From: Paenibacillus macquariensis
GTDB taxonomy: Bacteria > Bacillota > Bacilli > Paenibacillales > Paenibacillaceae
Direction: 5' to 3'
DNA length: 64,000 bases
NCBI RefSeq assembly: GCF_900156375.1
Contig: NZ_FTNK01000002.1
Location: forward strand, 186,001 to 250,000
Positions 16,836 through 25,343 of this stretch are shown piece after piece (position 1 is the first letter of the stretch; the number at the start of each line of letters is the position of its first letter). The position numbers and the translations under genes are program-made. The notes under the pieces are model-generated. The model was not told the DNA's origin and ran no database searches. It saw nothing but the letters and a program-made list of their open reading frames with translations.

Positions 16836-18316
16836 GTTGGATCTTCCCCTTGATGATCAGAGTCTATCGTGTTTAAATCCTGTGGTTTGCGGGTTGTTCG
16901 AATCCAAGGAAAACGTAATACAGTCTTCGCTATATCTTTCACAATTGGAGGTGAGAGGGGGGAAAGATATGGGATTCCAAATGTTTGTAACCTAGACATG
17001 TAGATAACGAGCAGTATCACACCCAAGATAAGACCATACATTCCCAATACAGAAGACATTACAAACAATCCTAGTCTAACAAGACTAACAACGGAACTTA
17101 GGGTCTGATTTACTAATGTCACACCACATACTGCAGTCACAGCTCCAACTACGACGACAGAAGGGGATACAAGACCTGCACGAATGGATGCATCGCCTAT
17201 AATTAACCCACCTATGACAGTTAAGGTCTGTCCAATCGAATTGGGCAATCTAACTCCAGCTTCACGAAAGATCTCAAGTAGAATAATGAGTAAGAACATC
17301 TCTACTGGAGATGTGAATGGAAGACCTATCCGTGCAACAGAGACCGTCGCCATCAAATAAAAGGGGATTTGGTCAGGGTGAAATGCAGTTAATGCTACCC
17401 AAAGGCCTGGTAGGATGATAGATAATAAGAAACTTAACGCACGAATGAGTCGAACAAATGAGACGTAATAAAAATTAAAGTGGAGATCCTCAGGAGATTT
17501 TAAGAGTAAAGTGAATGTTCCTGGGCCAACGAGAACCAATGGATTCCCATCAATAATAATGACGAATCTTCCATTCAATAAGCAATTCACCACGAAGTCG
17601 GGACGGCCAGTAGAATCAAGTAATGGAAATAAAGAGTATTTCGAATCGGATAGGAGCTCTTCAAGATGACCGACGCCAGAGATACCATCTACATCGATAT
17701 TATCTAATCTCCGCTTAATTTCGGTCAGAATTTTAGGTGAGATAATGTCTTGGAAATAGAGTAGACCTACTTTAGTTTTGGTTCTTGTGCCCATAATATA
17801 TTTCTCATAACAAAGGGATTTGCTGCGAATTCGTTTGCGAATGAGCGCGACATTAACAACAATACTCTCTACAAAACCATCCTTCGGACCTTTAATAGAA
17901 ATTTCGGTGCTTGATTCTTCGGGCGTTCTCCCTGGAATTTGACTAATGTTTAGGGTGAAGAATGTATTAAGTTGAGGGAAAAAAATAACGAGAGAACCTT
18001 CAAATATGACCTGATAGAGCGTCTCCTCTGTAGCCTTGTCTTGAAGTGGATCAAGTTGTAATGAACCAAACATCATCCCTTTATGAACAACAAACTTTTC
18101 TTTCTCACGATACAACGAATGGAGCTCAGGCAGGACAATTCTGCTTATTAGACTCGAATCTATCGTACCTTCGCCATAAATGAGAACGACCGTTGATTGT
18201 ATCGATTCATCGAACTGGTGATTAAAGACTTGGATATCACTCGATTTCTTGAATATGTCAGTCAGTGTTTGAGGAGTCCATTTCACTTCTGTTTCTTCGA
18301 TTGAGTGATCGTTCAA
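16832..18316 (-). CDS. gerA: Spore germination protein, GerA family receptor subunit
   Basis: 494 residues. A long N-terminal soluble domain (about 1-285; SSDIQVFNHQFDE, YIMGTRTKTKVGLLYF) precedes five or so membrane helices with the GerA signatures FVVNCLLNGRFVIIIDGNP, ALTAFHPDQIPF, RIGLPFTSPVEMF and GVRLPNSIGQTLTVIGGL. GerA subunits form the germinant-sensing channel core with GerB and GerC. The start overlaps the gerB stop by 4 bases (ATGA). The gene is the middle one of the operon. Confidence 0.93.
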   Translation of the reverse strand: MNDHSIEETEVKWTPQTLTDIFKKSSDIQVFNHQFDESIQSTVVLIYGEGTIDSSLISRIVLPELHSLYREKEKFVVHKGMMFGSLQLDPLQDKATEETLYQVIFEGSLVIFFPQLNTFFTLNISQIPGRTPEESSTEISIKGPKDGFVESIVVNVALIRKRIRSKSLCYEKYIMGTRTKTKVGLLYFQDIISPKILTEIKRRLDNIDVDGISGVGHLEELLSDSKYSLFPLLDSTGRPDFVVNCLLNGRFVIIIDGNPLVLVGPGTFTLLLKSPEDLHFNFYYVSFVRLIRALSFLLSIILPGLWVALTAFHPDQIPFYLMATVSVARIGLPFTSPVEMFLLIILLEIFREAGVRLPNSIGQTLTVIGGLIIGDASIRAGLVSPSVVVVGAVTAVCGVTLVNQTLSSVVSLVRLGLFVMSSVLGMYGLILGVILLVIYMSRLQTFGIPYLSPLSPPIVKDIAKTVLRFPWIRTTRKPQDLNTIDSDHQGEDPT

Positions 18317-19407
18317 GTGGAACCCTCCTTTGTCGGTTTAGTGAAGATCGATATGTACAAAAAGAATAGTGAGAGTAACAAGCTTATACATAATGTCGCA
18401 GGGACATATAGTCTGTAGGCCCATATATAGAACTCATTTTGACTAATGGGTAACAAAGACAACAAAATGTAGCTTGTCGCATTGAGGAGAAGAAATCTCG
18501 TTCTCATGATCTGATTCTTAAAGGGTAGCAATTCTGCTAGAAGAAATTGAACAAGACTAATTCGTATCGTTGCTCCGGCTAACCATTGAAACACAGATAG
18601 AAAATCGACATGCTCAATATATTGGCCTAACTTCAGTAGTCGCCATTGTTCATAGGGAGATTGGTACTGTTTGGATGCTTCCATGGGTCCGAATTCAGTA
18701 ATGGCTCCAATAATCGGTCCTAATGTAATAAATATTAAGATAGCTCCTAATAAAAGGAGTTGCCATGTACGGATTTTGGATTGTAAATGGTGTTGCAGAA
18801 CTACGATAATAAGCAATTCAGTAACGCCACCCCCAACATAGACTAGACCATTAAATACAGGTCCCCATCCATGTTCTAACAAAGGCGTTAGACGAGCATA
18901 ATCTTTTTCTGGCATATTTGTGACACTCACAAAAATACCAAGCAAAACAACGAAAGGAAGCAGTATCCCAGAACCTATCGCAATGGCTGAAATACCAACT
19001 TTGGCACAGTAAAAGCATACAAGAACAAGGACTATTACTAAGACTAACTTTGGCGTAGATGGTAGATAGTTGGTGAAAGTCCATGTTGCTGTATGAAATA
19101 CTGTCGTTCCCCCAATTAAATATAATTGTATACAAATTGGAATAATGAGGATCCAAGCAATGATTGGATTGGTTCGGGAAATAAGCCAAGGGAGCAGTTT
19201 CTGTTGCCCTGACTTCCTCATAAAGACGGCGATTAAGACAAACCAAGGAATGAAAACAACAAAGGATAATATCACTGATATCCACGAATCTCTACCAGAA
19301 GCGTCTAGAAGCATCGGGTTGATGATGACGTGTGTCATTAGTCCGTTACTTAACATCAGAATCATAATGACCTGTAAAATACTGATTTTCCCTATTGAAG
19401 TGCTCAT
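18313..19407 (-). CDS. gerB: Spore germination permease, GerB family
   Basis: 364 residues with about ten membrane helices (LLPWLISRTNPIIAWILI, LVLVIVLVLVCFYCAKVG and others), an APC-superfamily fold like other GerB/YndE proteins. It is expected to bind the germinant, often an amino acid. It is the first gene of the operon, so the order is B-A-C rather than the usual A-B-C. A ribosome site (AGGTGATC) lies about 14-16 bases before ATG 19407. I could not find a convincing sigma-G promoter by eye. Confidence 0.92.
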   Translation of the reverse strand: MSTSIGKISILQVIMILMLSNGLMTHVIINPMLLDASGRDSWISVILSFVVFIPWFVLIAVFMRKSGQQKLLPWLISRTNPIIAWILIIPICIQLYLIGGTTVFHTATWTFTNYLPSTPKLVLVIVLVLVCFYCAKVGISAIAIGSGILLPFVVLLGIFVSVTNMPEKDYARLTPLLEHGWGPVFNGLVYVGGGVTELLIIVVLQHHLQSKIRTWQLLLLGAILIFITLGPIIGAITEFGPMEASKQYQSPYEQWRLLKLGQYIEHVDFLSVFQWLAGATIRISLVQFLLAELLPFKNQIMRTRFLLLNATSYILLSLLPISQNEFYIWAYRLYVPATLCISLLLSLFFLYISIFTKPTKEGST

Positions 19408-19628
19408 CTGCGGCGGATCACCTCATTCTTCTTATCGTGTAATCTTCCTATACCACTAGGATTCCCTCGAAAGCCAATTTCTATGTAATCAAAGACGAAG
19501 GATAGCTATATACAGGGGGTGTTATTCCTGGTTCGATACTATGGTGTAGAGTGGGATCGTTCTCCTCTGAATGAATGGATTTGTGATACACTGGGAATAG
19601 CAGTGAATGTAAACGGCAAGGAGATTAG

Positions 19629-20405
19629 ATGACAATGAAGTTGGTATCATGGAATGTAAATGGGTTAAGAGCATGTGTAACGAAAGGGTTTAGTAATTAC
19701 TTCGAAGCATCTGGAGCAGATATCGTGTGTGTTCAGGAGACGAAATTGCAGGCAGGACAAATTATGCTTGATCTGGGTGAAGAGTTTACGCAGTATTGGA
19801 ATTATGCCATAAAAAAGGGATATTCGGGCACTGCTATTTTCACTAGAATAAAGCCACTTTCTGTACGATATGGGATGGAAGAGGACGAAGAAGCTGAAGG
19901 TCGCATCATCACATTGGAATTCGATACGTTCTACCTTGTGAATGTATATACACCTAATGCAAAGCGCGATTTAGCGCGGTTAGATTATAGATTGGAATGG
20001 GAAGATCGCTTCCGTAACTATCTTCAACAACTGGATGTGCATAAGCCTGTCATCATTTGTGGAGATTTAAATGTTGCTCATCAAGAGATTGATCTGAAGA
20101 ATCCGAAATCTAACCGTAACAACTCGGGGTTCACACCTGAAGAACGAGGGAAAATGACGACACTGTTGGATGCTGGGTTCATCGATACGTTCAGACATTT
20201 CTATCCTGATCGTGAAGATGCGTATAGTTGGTGGTCTTATATGGCCAAGGTAAGAGAGCGGAATATCGGATGGAGAATTGATTATTTCCTAGTCTCATCC
20301 AGATTAAATACGGTACTGGTTGATGCAGGAATTGATCACGAAGTAATCGGAAGCGATCACTGCCCGATTACGCTGACACTAGAGGACATAAACAACGGAA
20401 TATGA
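19629..20405 (+). CDS. exoA: Exodeoxyribonuclease III / AP endonuclease
   Basis: 258 residues; AAGGAG eight bases before ATG 19629. Metal and catalytic motifs of the ExoIII/APE1 family are all present: SWNVNGLRA, VCVQETKLQ, YTPNAKRDLARLDYR, ICGDLNVAH, WRIDYFLVS and the terminal GSDHCPI. It cleaves DNA 5' of abasic sites in base-excision repair. In Bacillus, ExoA also serves spore DNA repair. It stands 37 bases ahead of the aminopeptidase gene in the same direction. Confidence 0.95.
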   Translation: MTMKLVSWNVNGLRACVTKGFSNYFEASGADIVCVQETKLQAGQIMLDLGEEFTQYWNYAIKKGYSGTAIFTRIKPLSVRYGMEEDEEAEGRIITLEFDTFYLVNVYTPNAKRDLARLDYRLEWEDRFRNYLQQLDVHKPVIICGDLNVAHQEIDLKNPKSNRNNSGFTPEERGKMTTLLDAGFIDTFRHFYPDREDAYSWWSYMAKVRERNIGWRIDYFLVSSRLNTVLVDAGIDHEVIGSDHCPITLTLEDINNGI

Positions 20406-20441
20406 TGGTAAGTCACTATAAAGATATGGGGGAAAAAGGTT

Positions 20442-21680
20442 ATGAAAGAGTTCGATATCATGTTGGATAAATATGCTGAATTGGTCGTGAAGGTTGGGGT
20501 GAATGTCCAACCCGGACAAGTTCTAGTCGTTCAATCGCCACTCGAAACTGTTGATCTGACACGTCTAATTGTGTCTAAGGCGTATGAGGCTGGTGCTAAA
20601 TATGTACAGGTAGAATGGGAAGATGAGGGGATTACTCGTATTCGCTATGAGAAGGCTAATGATGAATCTTTCGACTATTATCCTAAGTGGCAGGCCGATA
20701 TGGGGGAGCAACTAGCTGAAGGCGGTGGAGCCATTCTACATATTAAGGTTCCTAATCCGGAACTATTCAATGGGATTGATTCCTCGAAGGTATCGAGAGC
20801 TGTCAAAGCCGCTGCTGTAGCACGTGAGAAATACTCCACTTATGTACGTACCAATAAATTCAGCTGGTCGCTAATCAAGGCACCAACTCGCGCTTGGGCA
20901 AATAAAGTCTTTGCTGACCTTCCCGAAGAGGAACGAGTACAGGCGATGTGGGATGCGGTATTCTTGATGAATCGTGTTGAAGCGGGTGGCACACAAGACT
21001 CGGTAGAAGCATGGCGTGAACATATTAAACAACTTAAGGTTACCCAAGAGCGCATGAATGCCAAGCGGTATAAGAGCTTGCATTACCGTGCTCTTGGCAC
21101 TGATCTACATGTTGAAATGCCTGAAGGTCATTTATGGCTTGGCGGAGGAGACGAGAATCAAGACGGCGTGTATTTTGTAGCGAATATGCCAACTGAGGAA
21201 ATATATACGATGCCGCTACGCACAGGAGTGAATGGGAAGGTAACCAGTACACTTCCGTTGAATTTAAACGGGCGGTTGGTTGAAGGAATGACTTTGACTT
21301 TCAAAGAAGGTAAAGTCGTCGAGTATGATGCTGAAATAGGGCGCGAACATTTAACTTCATTATTAGATACCGATGAAGGGGCATCATATCTTGGGGAAAT
21401 GGCTCTAGTACCGCATGATTCTCCCATTTCACGCTTGAACCGGATTTTTTATAATACAGGTATTGATGAGAATGCATCATGCCACTTTGCACTGGGAAGT
21501 GCATATCCGGTGAATATAGAGGGCGGAACTAAACTTAGTAAAGAAGAATTGCTGTCCAAAGGTGGCAATGTGAGCTTAACGCATGTCGATTTCATGATAG
21601 GCTCTGATAAGCTTGAGATTGACGGTGAACTTGCGGATGGAACGATCGAAGCGGTATTCCGTAACGGAAATTGGGCTTAA
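20442..21680 (+). CDS. ampS: M29-family metallo-aminopeptidase
   Basis: 412 residues, normal length for AmpS/aminopeptidase T. Metal ligands are recognisable in NMPTEEIYTMP, YLGEMALVPHD, CHFALGSAYP and THVDFMIGS. The N-terminal domain (LVVKVGVNVQPGQVLVVQSP) is typical. It removes N-terminal residues from peptides in the cytoplasm. The start codon follows GGGGGAAAAAGGTT. It may be co-transcribed with exoA, and a strong terminator follows. Confidence 0.93.
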   Translation: MKEFDIMLDKYAELVVKVGVNVQPGQVLVVQSPLETVDLTRLIVSKAYEAGAKYVQVEWEDEGITRIRYEKANDESFDYYPKWQADMGEQLAEGGGAILHIKVPNPELFNGIDSSKVSRAVKAAAVAREKYSTYVRTNKFSWSLIKAPTRAWANKVFADLPEEERVQAMWDAVFLMNRVEAGGTQDSVEAWREHIKQLKVTQERMNAKRYKSLHYRALGTDLHVEMPEGHLWLGGGDENQDGVYFVANMPTEEIYTMPLRTGVNGKVTSTLPLNLNGRLVEGMTLTFKEGKVVEYDAEIGREHLTSLLDTDEGASYLGEMALVPHDSPISRLNRIFYNTGIDENASCHFALGSAYPVNIEGGTKLSKEELLSKGGNVSLTHVDFMIGSDKLEIDGELADGTIEAVFRNGNWA

Positions 21681-21696
21681 TTTCAACAATACAAAT

Positions 21697-21740
21697 AACC
21701 ACCGATCTCTGTATGGAGCAGAGAGACGGTGGTTTCTTTG
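21697..21740 (+). terminator. Terminator after ampS
   Basis: AACCACCG(A)TCTCTG pairs with CAGAGAGACGGTGGTT around a short loop, followed by TTCTTTG. Confidence 0.8.
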
Positions 21741-21766
21741 TTTCAAGAAAGCTGTGACATGGCGTG

Positions 21767-22450
21767 TTATTTGTTATTAAGAGGATTTATTGAATCTATA
21801 CTGTTAGTTTTCAAATATTGTAATACATTAAATATCATAACAGCTGCTTCAGATCTAGTAATCTCACTTTTAGGATTGAATTTCGCACCACTTGTAAGTG
21901 TATTGATATTCCATTTAAGAGAGCGCTGGATAGCACCTTGATACATAGCTGTAATCTCATCCTCATCCGTAATGGCTACTTGGACAAGATTAATCATAGG
22001 TAGATTACCAACTTTCTCAACACCTTTAAGAAGATAATACGTAAACTGTTCTTTTGTTATCGATTTGGATGGTTCGATATCTTTGGGAAGATCAATGTTG
22101 TTATAGAAGGCATTAATGAATGCTTCAGCGAACCATGCATCATTCTTCACATGTGTGAAATTGTCGCTTGCTTGCGGTGCTTTGATGAATTTCATCGTTC
22201 TGAGATTGAGTTGAAGTCCTTTCGTGATGAACTGTATCGCCTCCGCATTTGTTACGATTGCGTCTGGACGAAATTCAGTTGCAGTAACTCCATTAATGAA
22301 CCCTTGCTCATGAAGGGCGATGATTTTGTCTTTTCCAGGAATGGATTCTATATCAGTGAATGTGTTGTCAGCTGCATATATCAAACCTCCAAGTGAAAGA
22401 GAAAGGATAGAAGCGACTGTGAGTGTTGCCAATGTCTTCTGTATCTTCAT
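21767..22450 (-). CDS. Secreted S-layer-homology (SLH) domain protein
   Basis: 227 residues; a signal peptide (MKIQKTLATLTVASILSLSL) with likely cleavage after IYA, near residue 26. Two to three SLH-like repeats follow: NTFTDIESIPGKDKIIALHE with INGVTATEFRPDAIVTNAEA, a weaker middle repeat (WFAEAFINAFY, PSKSITKEQF), and FNPKSEITRSEAAVMIFNVL. SLH modules bind pyruvylated secondary cell-wall polymer. No other domain is present, so it may be a small cell-wall anchored protein. The ribosome site is TTAGGGGGT before ATG 22450. It is divergent from hmoA. Confidence 0.85.
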   Translation of the reverse strand: MKIQKTLATLTVASILSLSLGGLIYAADNTFTDIESIPGKDKIIALHEQGFINGVTATEFRPDAIVTNAEAIQFITKGLQLNLRTMKFIKAPQASDNFTHVKNDAWFAEAFINAFYNNIDLPKDIEPSKSITKEQFTYYLLKGVEKVGNLPMINLVQVAITDEDEITAMYQGAIQRSLKWNINTLTSGAKFNPKSEITRSEAAVMIFNVLQYLKTNSIDSINPLNNK

Positions 22451-22547
22451 AGTGTGTACCCCCTAAGTGATTGTTGTGGCATTTATTACCTCCTTTGACG
22501 AGGATGCTGTTAAGAATGTTGCAACTTGTCATCTGTTCATTTAATAA

Positions 22548-22577
22548 TTGACTATGATAATCATTATCAATTACAAT
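22548..22577 (+). promoter_or_regulatory. Promoter with perfect Fur box upstream of hmoA-like gene
   Basis: TTGACT (22548-22553) and TACAAT (22572-22577) are 18 bases apart. The spacer holds TGATAATCATTATCA (22555-22569), the ideal 7-1-7 inverted repeat bound by Fur. Iron-replete Fur would cover the promoter, so the gene should switch on in iron starvation. Confidence 0.9.
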
Positions 22578-22642
22578 AAGGGTATCGTATTTTCACTTAC
22601 TAAACAAAGGTATAGAAACTATGTACTTTAGGAGGTTTACTC

Positions 22643-22975
22643 GTGCTTATTCAAACAAGAACAATAGTCGTAGAAAAAGGTAACGCAGAAAAGGTTATTG
22701 AACGGTTCAGTCAGGAAAGTCCAGTAGAAGGCATGGAAGGACTCATAGATATCAGTGTACTATTGAATAAAAAAAGTAAAGAGAATGAAGAAGTTGTTGT
22801 CATCATTCGCTGGGAATCAGAAGAGGCCTGGAAGGACTGGGAGAAGAGCGATGTTCATATTCAGGGGCATCGTTCGAAGAAAGGGCAGACTCCACCCGAG
22901 TATGTCATTAGTACTACGGTTAATATGTATCTGACCCAAACCATCAAAAAAGGCAAAGCATTTAGTAATCAATAG
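22643..22975 (+). CDS. hmoA: Heme-degrading monooxygenase-like protein (HmoA/IsdG family)
   Basis: 110 residues from GTG 22643 (AGGAGG seven to eight bases upstream). The sequence opens QTRTIVVEKGNAEKVIERF and continues EGLIDISVL, VVVIIRWESEEAWKDWEKS and HxxGHRSK. This is the ABM fold and closely follows Bacillus subtilis HmoA (YetG). It breaks down heme to release iron in the cytosol. The Fur box in its promoter supports an iron-acquisition role. No isd-type heme uptake genes are in the window. Confidence 0.88.
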   Translation: MLIQTRTIVVEKGNAEKVIERFSQESPVEGMEGLIDISVLLNKKSKENEEVVVIIRWESEEAWKDWEKSDVHIQGHRSKKGQTPPEYVISTTVNMYLTQTIKKGKAFSNQ

Positions 22976-23001
22976 AAGTGATGATTATTCATATTACAAA
23001 G

Positions 23002-23048
23002 GAGAACCCTTTCATTAGCAATCTTGCTAGTGAAAGGGTTCTCTTTAT
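23002..23048 (+). terminator. Strong terminator after hmoA
   Basis: A 20-bp stem with one mismatch: GAGAACCCTTTCATTAGCAA against TTGCTAGTGAAAGGGTTCTC, two-base loop, then TTTATAC. Confidence 0.85.
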
Positions 23049-23069
23049 ACACTATTCTTATTAATCGTA

Positions 23070-23534
23070 TCAGGACCGACGGAGCAATTTAAGTAAAGGA
23101 AGGCGATATTTCATTAAGACAAAACGAAGCAGGAAATACCCCATGATGGAGAATACGATACTATTTACAATGGAACCCACTAAGAAGTTCATACCCATGT
23201 GACCAAAGCGATGATGGTGCATCACGCCCTCATGAGTCCCTTGAATCGTAGAGAAGTAAAACAAGCTAAGTAATGCGAAACCTATTTTATAATTCAGAAA
23301 AAACAGACCCGGCCACATCACTGTTCCTAGTGATCCTGAAATAACAGCAGCAACGACGTTTCCACGCAATAAACGAGCAAGTCCTATGGAAAGTAGTAGT
23401 CCGATTCCAAAAGTAGGGAACCAACAATGAAAAAATCCGGCAATAAAACCCATGGAAATTAAGTGATCTGACTTCTTGATGCGCAATAATCGCAAACTAT
23501 CATATTTAAATTTCCTGAAGATTCTTATTTTCAT
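23070..23534 (-). CDS. DUF2062 family membrane protein
   Basis: 154 residues from ATG 23534, preceded by AAAGGAAG; the longer frame to 23579 lacks a ribosome site. The segment SDHLISMGFIAGFFHCWFPTFGIGLLLS and the LLRGN motif are typical of DUF2062. Three to four hydrophobic segments follow, with a basic C-terminus. A histidine cluster (EGVMHHHRFGHMG) sits between the helices. Function of the family is not established. Confidence 0.75.
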   Translation of the reverse strand: MKIRIFRKFKYDSLRLLRIKKSDHLISMGFIAGFFHCWFPTFGIGLLLSIGLARLLRGNVVAAVISGSLGTVMWPGLFFLNYKIGFALLSLFYFSTIQGTHEGVMHHHRFGHMGMNFLVGSIVNSIVFSIMGYFLLRFVLMKYRLPLLKLLRRS

Positions 23535-23637
23535 GTTAATACTTCCTTTACTTGTGAAGTCTACAGTCATACATATCATAGTAGCATATTATATGGCTGC
23601 GAGTTCAAGTCTTCCGTAAACGATTACTAATTATTGT

Positions 23638-24492
23638 CTATTTCTTGAACTTGAGTGATGGTTTTCTATTTCTATGAGAGAGGGTGGCATTGATTTCTCC
23701 ACCAATCAGAATAATGTTAGAACTGATATATAACCAGATTAGCAAGATCATGACACCACCTAGACTACCATAGGTTTTGGTGAAATTTCCAAATTGATTA
23801 ACATAAATAGAGAATGTGATGGATGTTATAATCCAGCCTAAGGTTGTAAATGCCGCTCCAGGTAGTGCTTCTTTAAATGTGATTTTCTGATTCGGACCAA
23901 TCAGATAAAGAAGCGTAAAGACAACAGTCATGACGAGTAAAGGAATCATATATTGAAGGAAATTCCACAATCGATGGATAGAATCAGAGAAATGAAACAA
24001 CAAGGATAGTTGATTCCCAACCCAATTACCGAATACGATCATCAAGATGCTTAGTAGAACGACAATACCAATGAAAAAAGTTCCTAGAATAGAAAAGACT
24101 CTCACTTTCCATAACCTTCTGTTATCTTCAATATCATATGCCTTATTCAGACCTTTGATAATCGCATTGATACATCTAGATGTTGCCCATAATGTTGCTA
24201 ACATTCCGAAAGAAAGTAACGCCTGACTTCTTCCTTCGGATACTTCTTTTATTATTTCTTCAATAATGGCTACAGCTTGTACAGGGATAATTTCTCTTAA
24301 GTCATCGACCTTATCTATCATGGAAATGTTGGCATAACCCACCAGCGTCATAATGAAAATTAGAAAAGGGAAAAAGGATAGAAGCAGATAATAGGTTAAC
24401 TGCGCACTAGTGGCTTGAATATCGTCAGTTCTTATTTTTTTGAATAGTTGTTTAAAGAAATCAATTAACCAAGCCACGCGTGACTTCTCCAT
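23638..24492 (-). CDS. YihY/BrkB family inner-membrane protein
   Basis: 284 residues from ATG 24492; the frame can begin at GTG 24504 but that codon is part of the ribosome site GTGAGGGG. Six membrane helices fit the UPF0761/YihY fold: QATSAQLTYYLLLSFFPFLI, LWATSRCINAIIKGLN, GTFFIGIVVLLSILMIVFG, LLVMTVVFTLLYLIGPN and LGGVMILLIWLYISSNIILIGGEINA. The family was once annotated ribonuclease BN in error; real function is unknown. It faces away from the two-component operon, sharing a 176-base intergenic region. Confidence 0.88.
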   Translation of the reverse strand: MEKSRVAWLIDFFKQLFKKIRTDDIQATSAQLTYYLLLSFFPFLIFIMTLVGYANISMIDKVDDLREIIPVQAVAIIEEIIKEVSEGRSQALLSFGMLATLWATSRCINAIIKGLNKAYDIEDNRRLWKVRVFSILGTFFIGIVVLLSILMIVFGNWVGNQLSLLFHFSDSIHRLWNFLQYMIPLLVMTVVFTLLYLIGPNQKITFKEALPGAAFTTLGWIITSITFSIYVNQFGNFTKTYGSLGGVMILLIWLYISSNIILIGGEINATLSHRNRKPSLKFKK

Positions 24493-24607
24493 TGTACCCC
24501 TCACTTGGAAATATATCTTATTTTAATTGTACAACTTCTATATAATATCATTCTACACTGAAGCCGTAAATTTAATCATGCGTCTTCTTCAATTCTTTCT
24601 ATCTACT

Positions 24608-24637
24608 TTGTATTTATAGTACAATGGTTACTATTAT
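24608..24637 (+). promoter_or_regulatory. Putative promoter of the two-component operon
   Basis: TTGTAT (24608-24613), 18 bases, TATTAT (24632-24637); a start near 24644 gives a 25-base leader. No copy of the 11-bp repeats found downstream is present here, so the operon does not appear to autoregulate through that site. Confidence 0.5.
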
Positions 24638-24668
24638 ATGTGATTGAAAACAAGGAAAGAGGGAACGG

Positions 24669-25343
24669 ATGCCTACTATACTGGTTGCTGACGACGATGC
24701 GAACATTCGCGAACTCGTCTGTTTGTTTCTACGCAACGACGGATTTACAACTTTCGAGGCTGCGGACGGCAAGGAAGCACTGAGCGTGTATGCTTCGACG
24801 CCTGTCGATTTGGTCATACTTGATATTATGATGCCAGTGATGGATGGGTGGACATTATGTAAGGAGCTCCGTAAAAGCAATCCTGATCTTCCCTTACTCA
24901 TGTTGACAGCGAGAGGTGAAACATGGGAGAAAGTGAAAGGGTTCCAACTTGGGGCTGATGATTATTTGACGAAACCATTCGATCCATTGGAGTTGACGGC
25001 TCGTGTGGGGGCACTACTGAAACGTTTCCGGATTGGCTCCACGCAGTCGATTCGGCTCGGCAACGTCATTCTTGATAGGCAGACATATAAGGTGATGAGA
25101 GGGACGGTGTCGTTTACTTTGCCACTCAAGGAATTCGAATTACTGTATAAGCTCGCTGGAACACCTGGACAAATCTATACGCGTGAGCAATTGATCGATC
25201 AAATTTGGGGGATCGATTACGCTGGAGATGATCGAACGATAGACGTACATATTAAACGCTTGCGCGAACGATTCGTGACCACATCCGATTTTCGTATTGA
25301 AACGGTGCGTGGGCTTGGGTACCGGCTTGAGGTTTACGAATGA
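24669..25343 (+). CDS. OmpR-family response regulator
   Basis: 224 residues. The receiver domain has the acidic pocket VADDDAN, phosphoacceptor D52 (LDIMMPVMDGW), T/A switch LTARGE and K in LTKPFDP. A winged-helix DNA-binding domain follows from about residue 128 (LPLKEFELLYKLAG, TREQLIDQIWG, DDRTIDVHIKRLRERF, RGLGYRLE). OmpR-type proteins bind tandem half-sites spaced 10-11 bp. Three such triple repeats lie at 26810, 27988 and 30714, the natural candidates for its targets. It overlaps the kinase gene by 4 bases. Confidence 0.93.
   Translation: MPTILVADDDANIRELVCLFLRNDGFTTFEAADGKEALSVYASTPVDLVILDIMMPVMDGWTLCKELRKSNPDLPLLMLTARGETWEKVKGFQLGADDYLTKPFDPLELTARVGALLKRFRIGSTQSIRLGNVILDRQTYKVMRGTVSFTLPLKEFELLYKLAGTPGQIYTREQLIDQIWGIDYAGDDRTIDVHIKRLRERFVTTSDFRIETVRGLGYRLEVYE

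Noticed and set aside
18851..19285. 144-codon minus-strand frame inside gerB
   Set aside because: Out-of-frame shadow of gerB with erratic composition.
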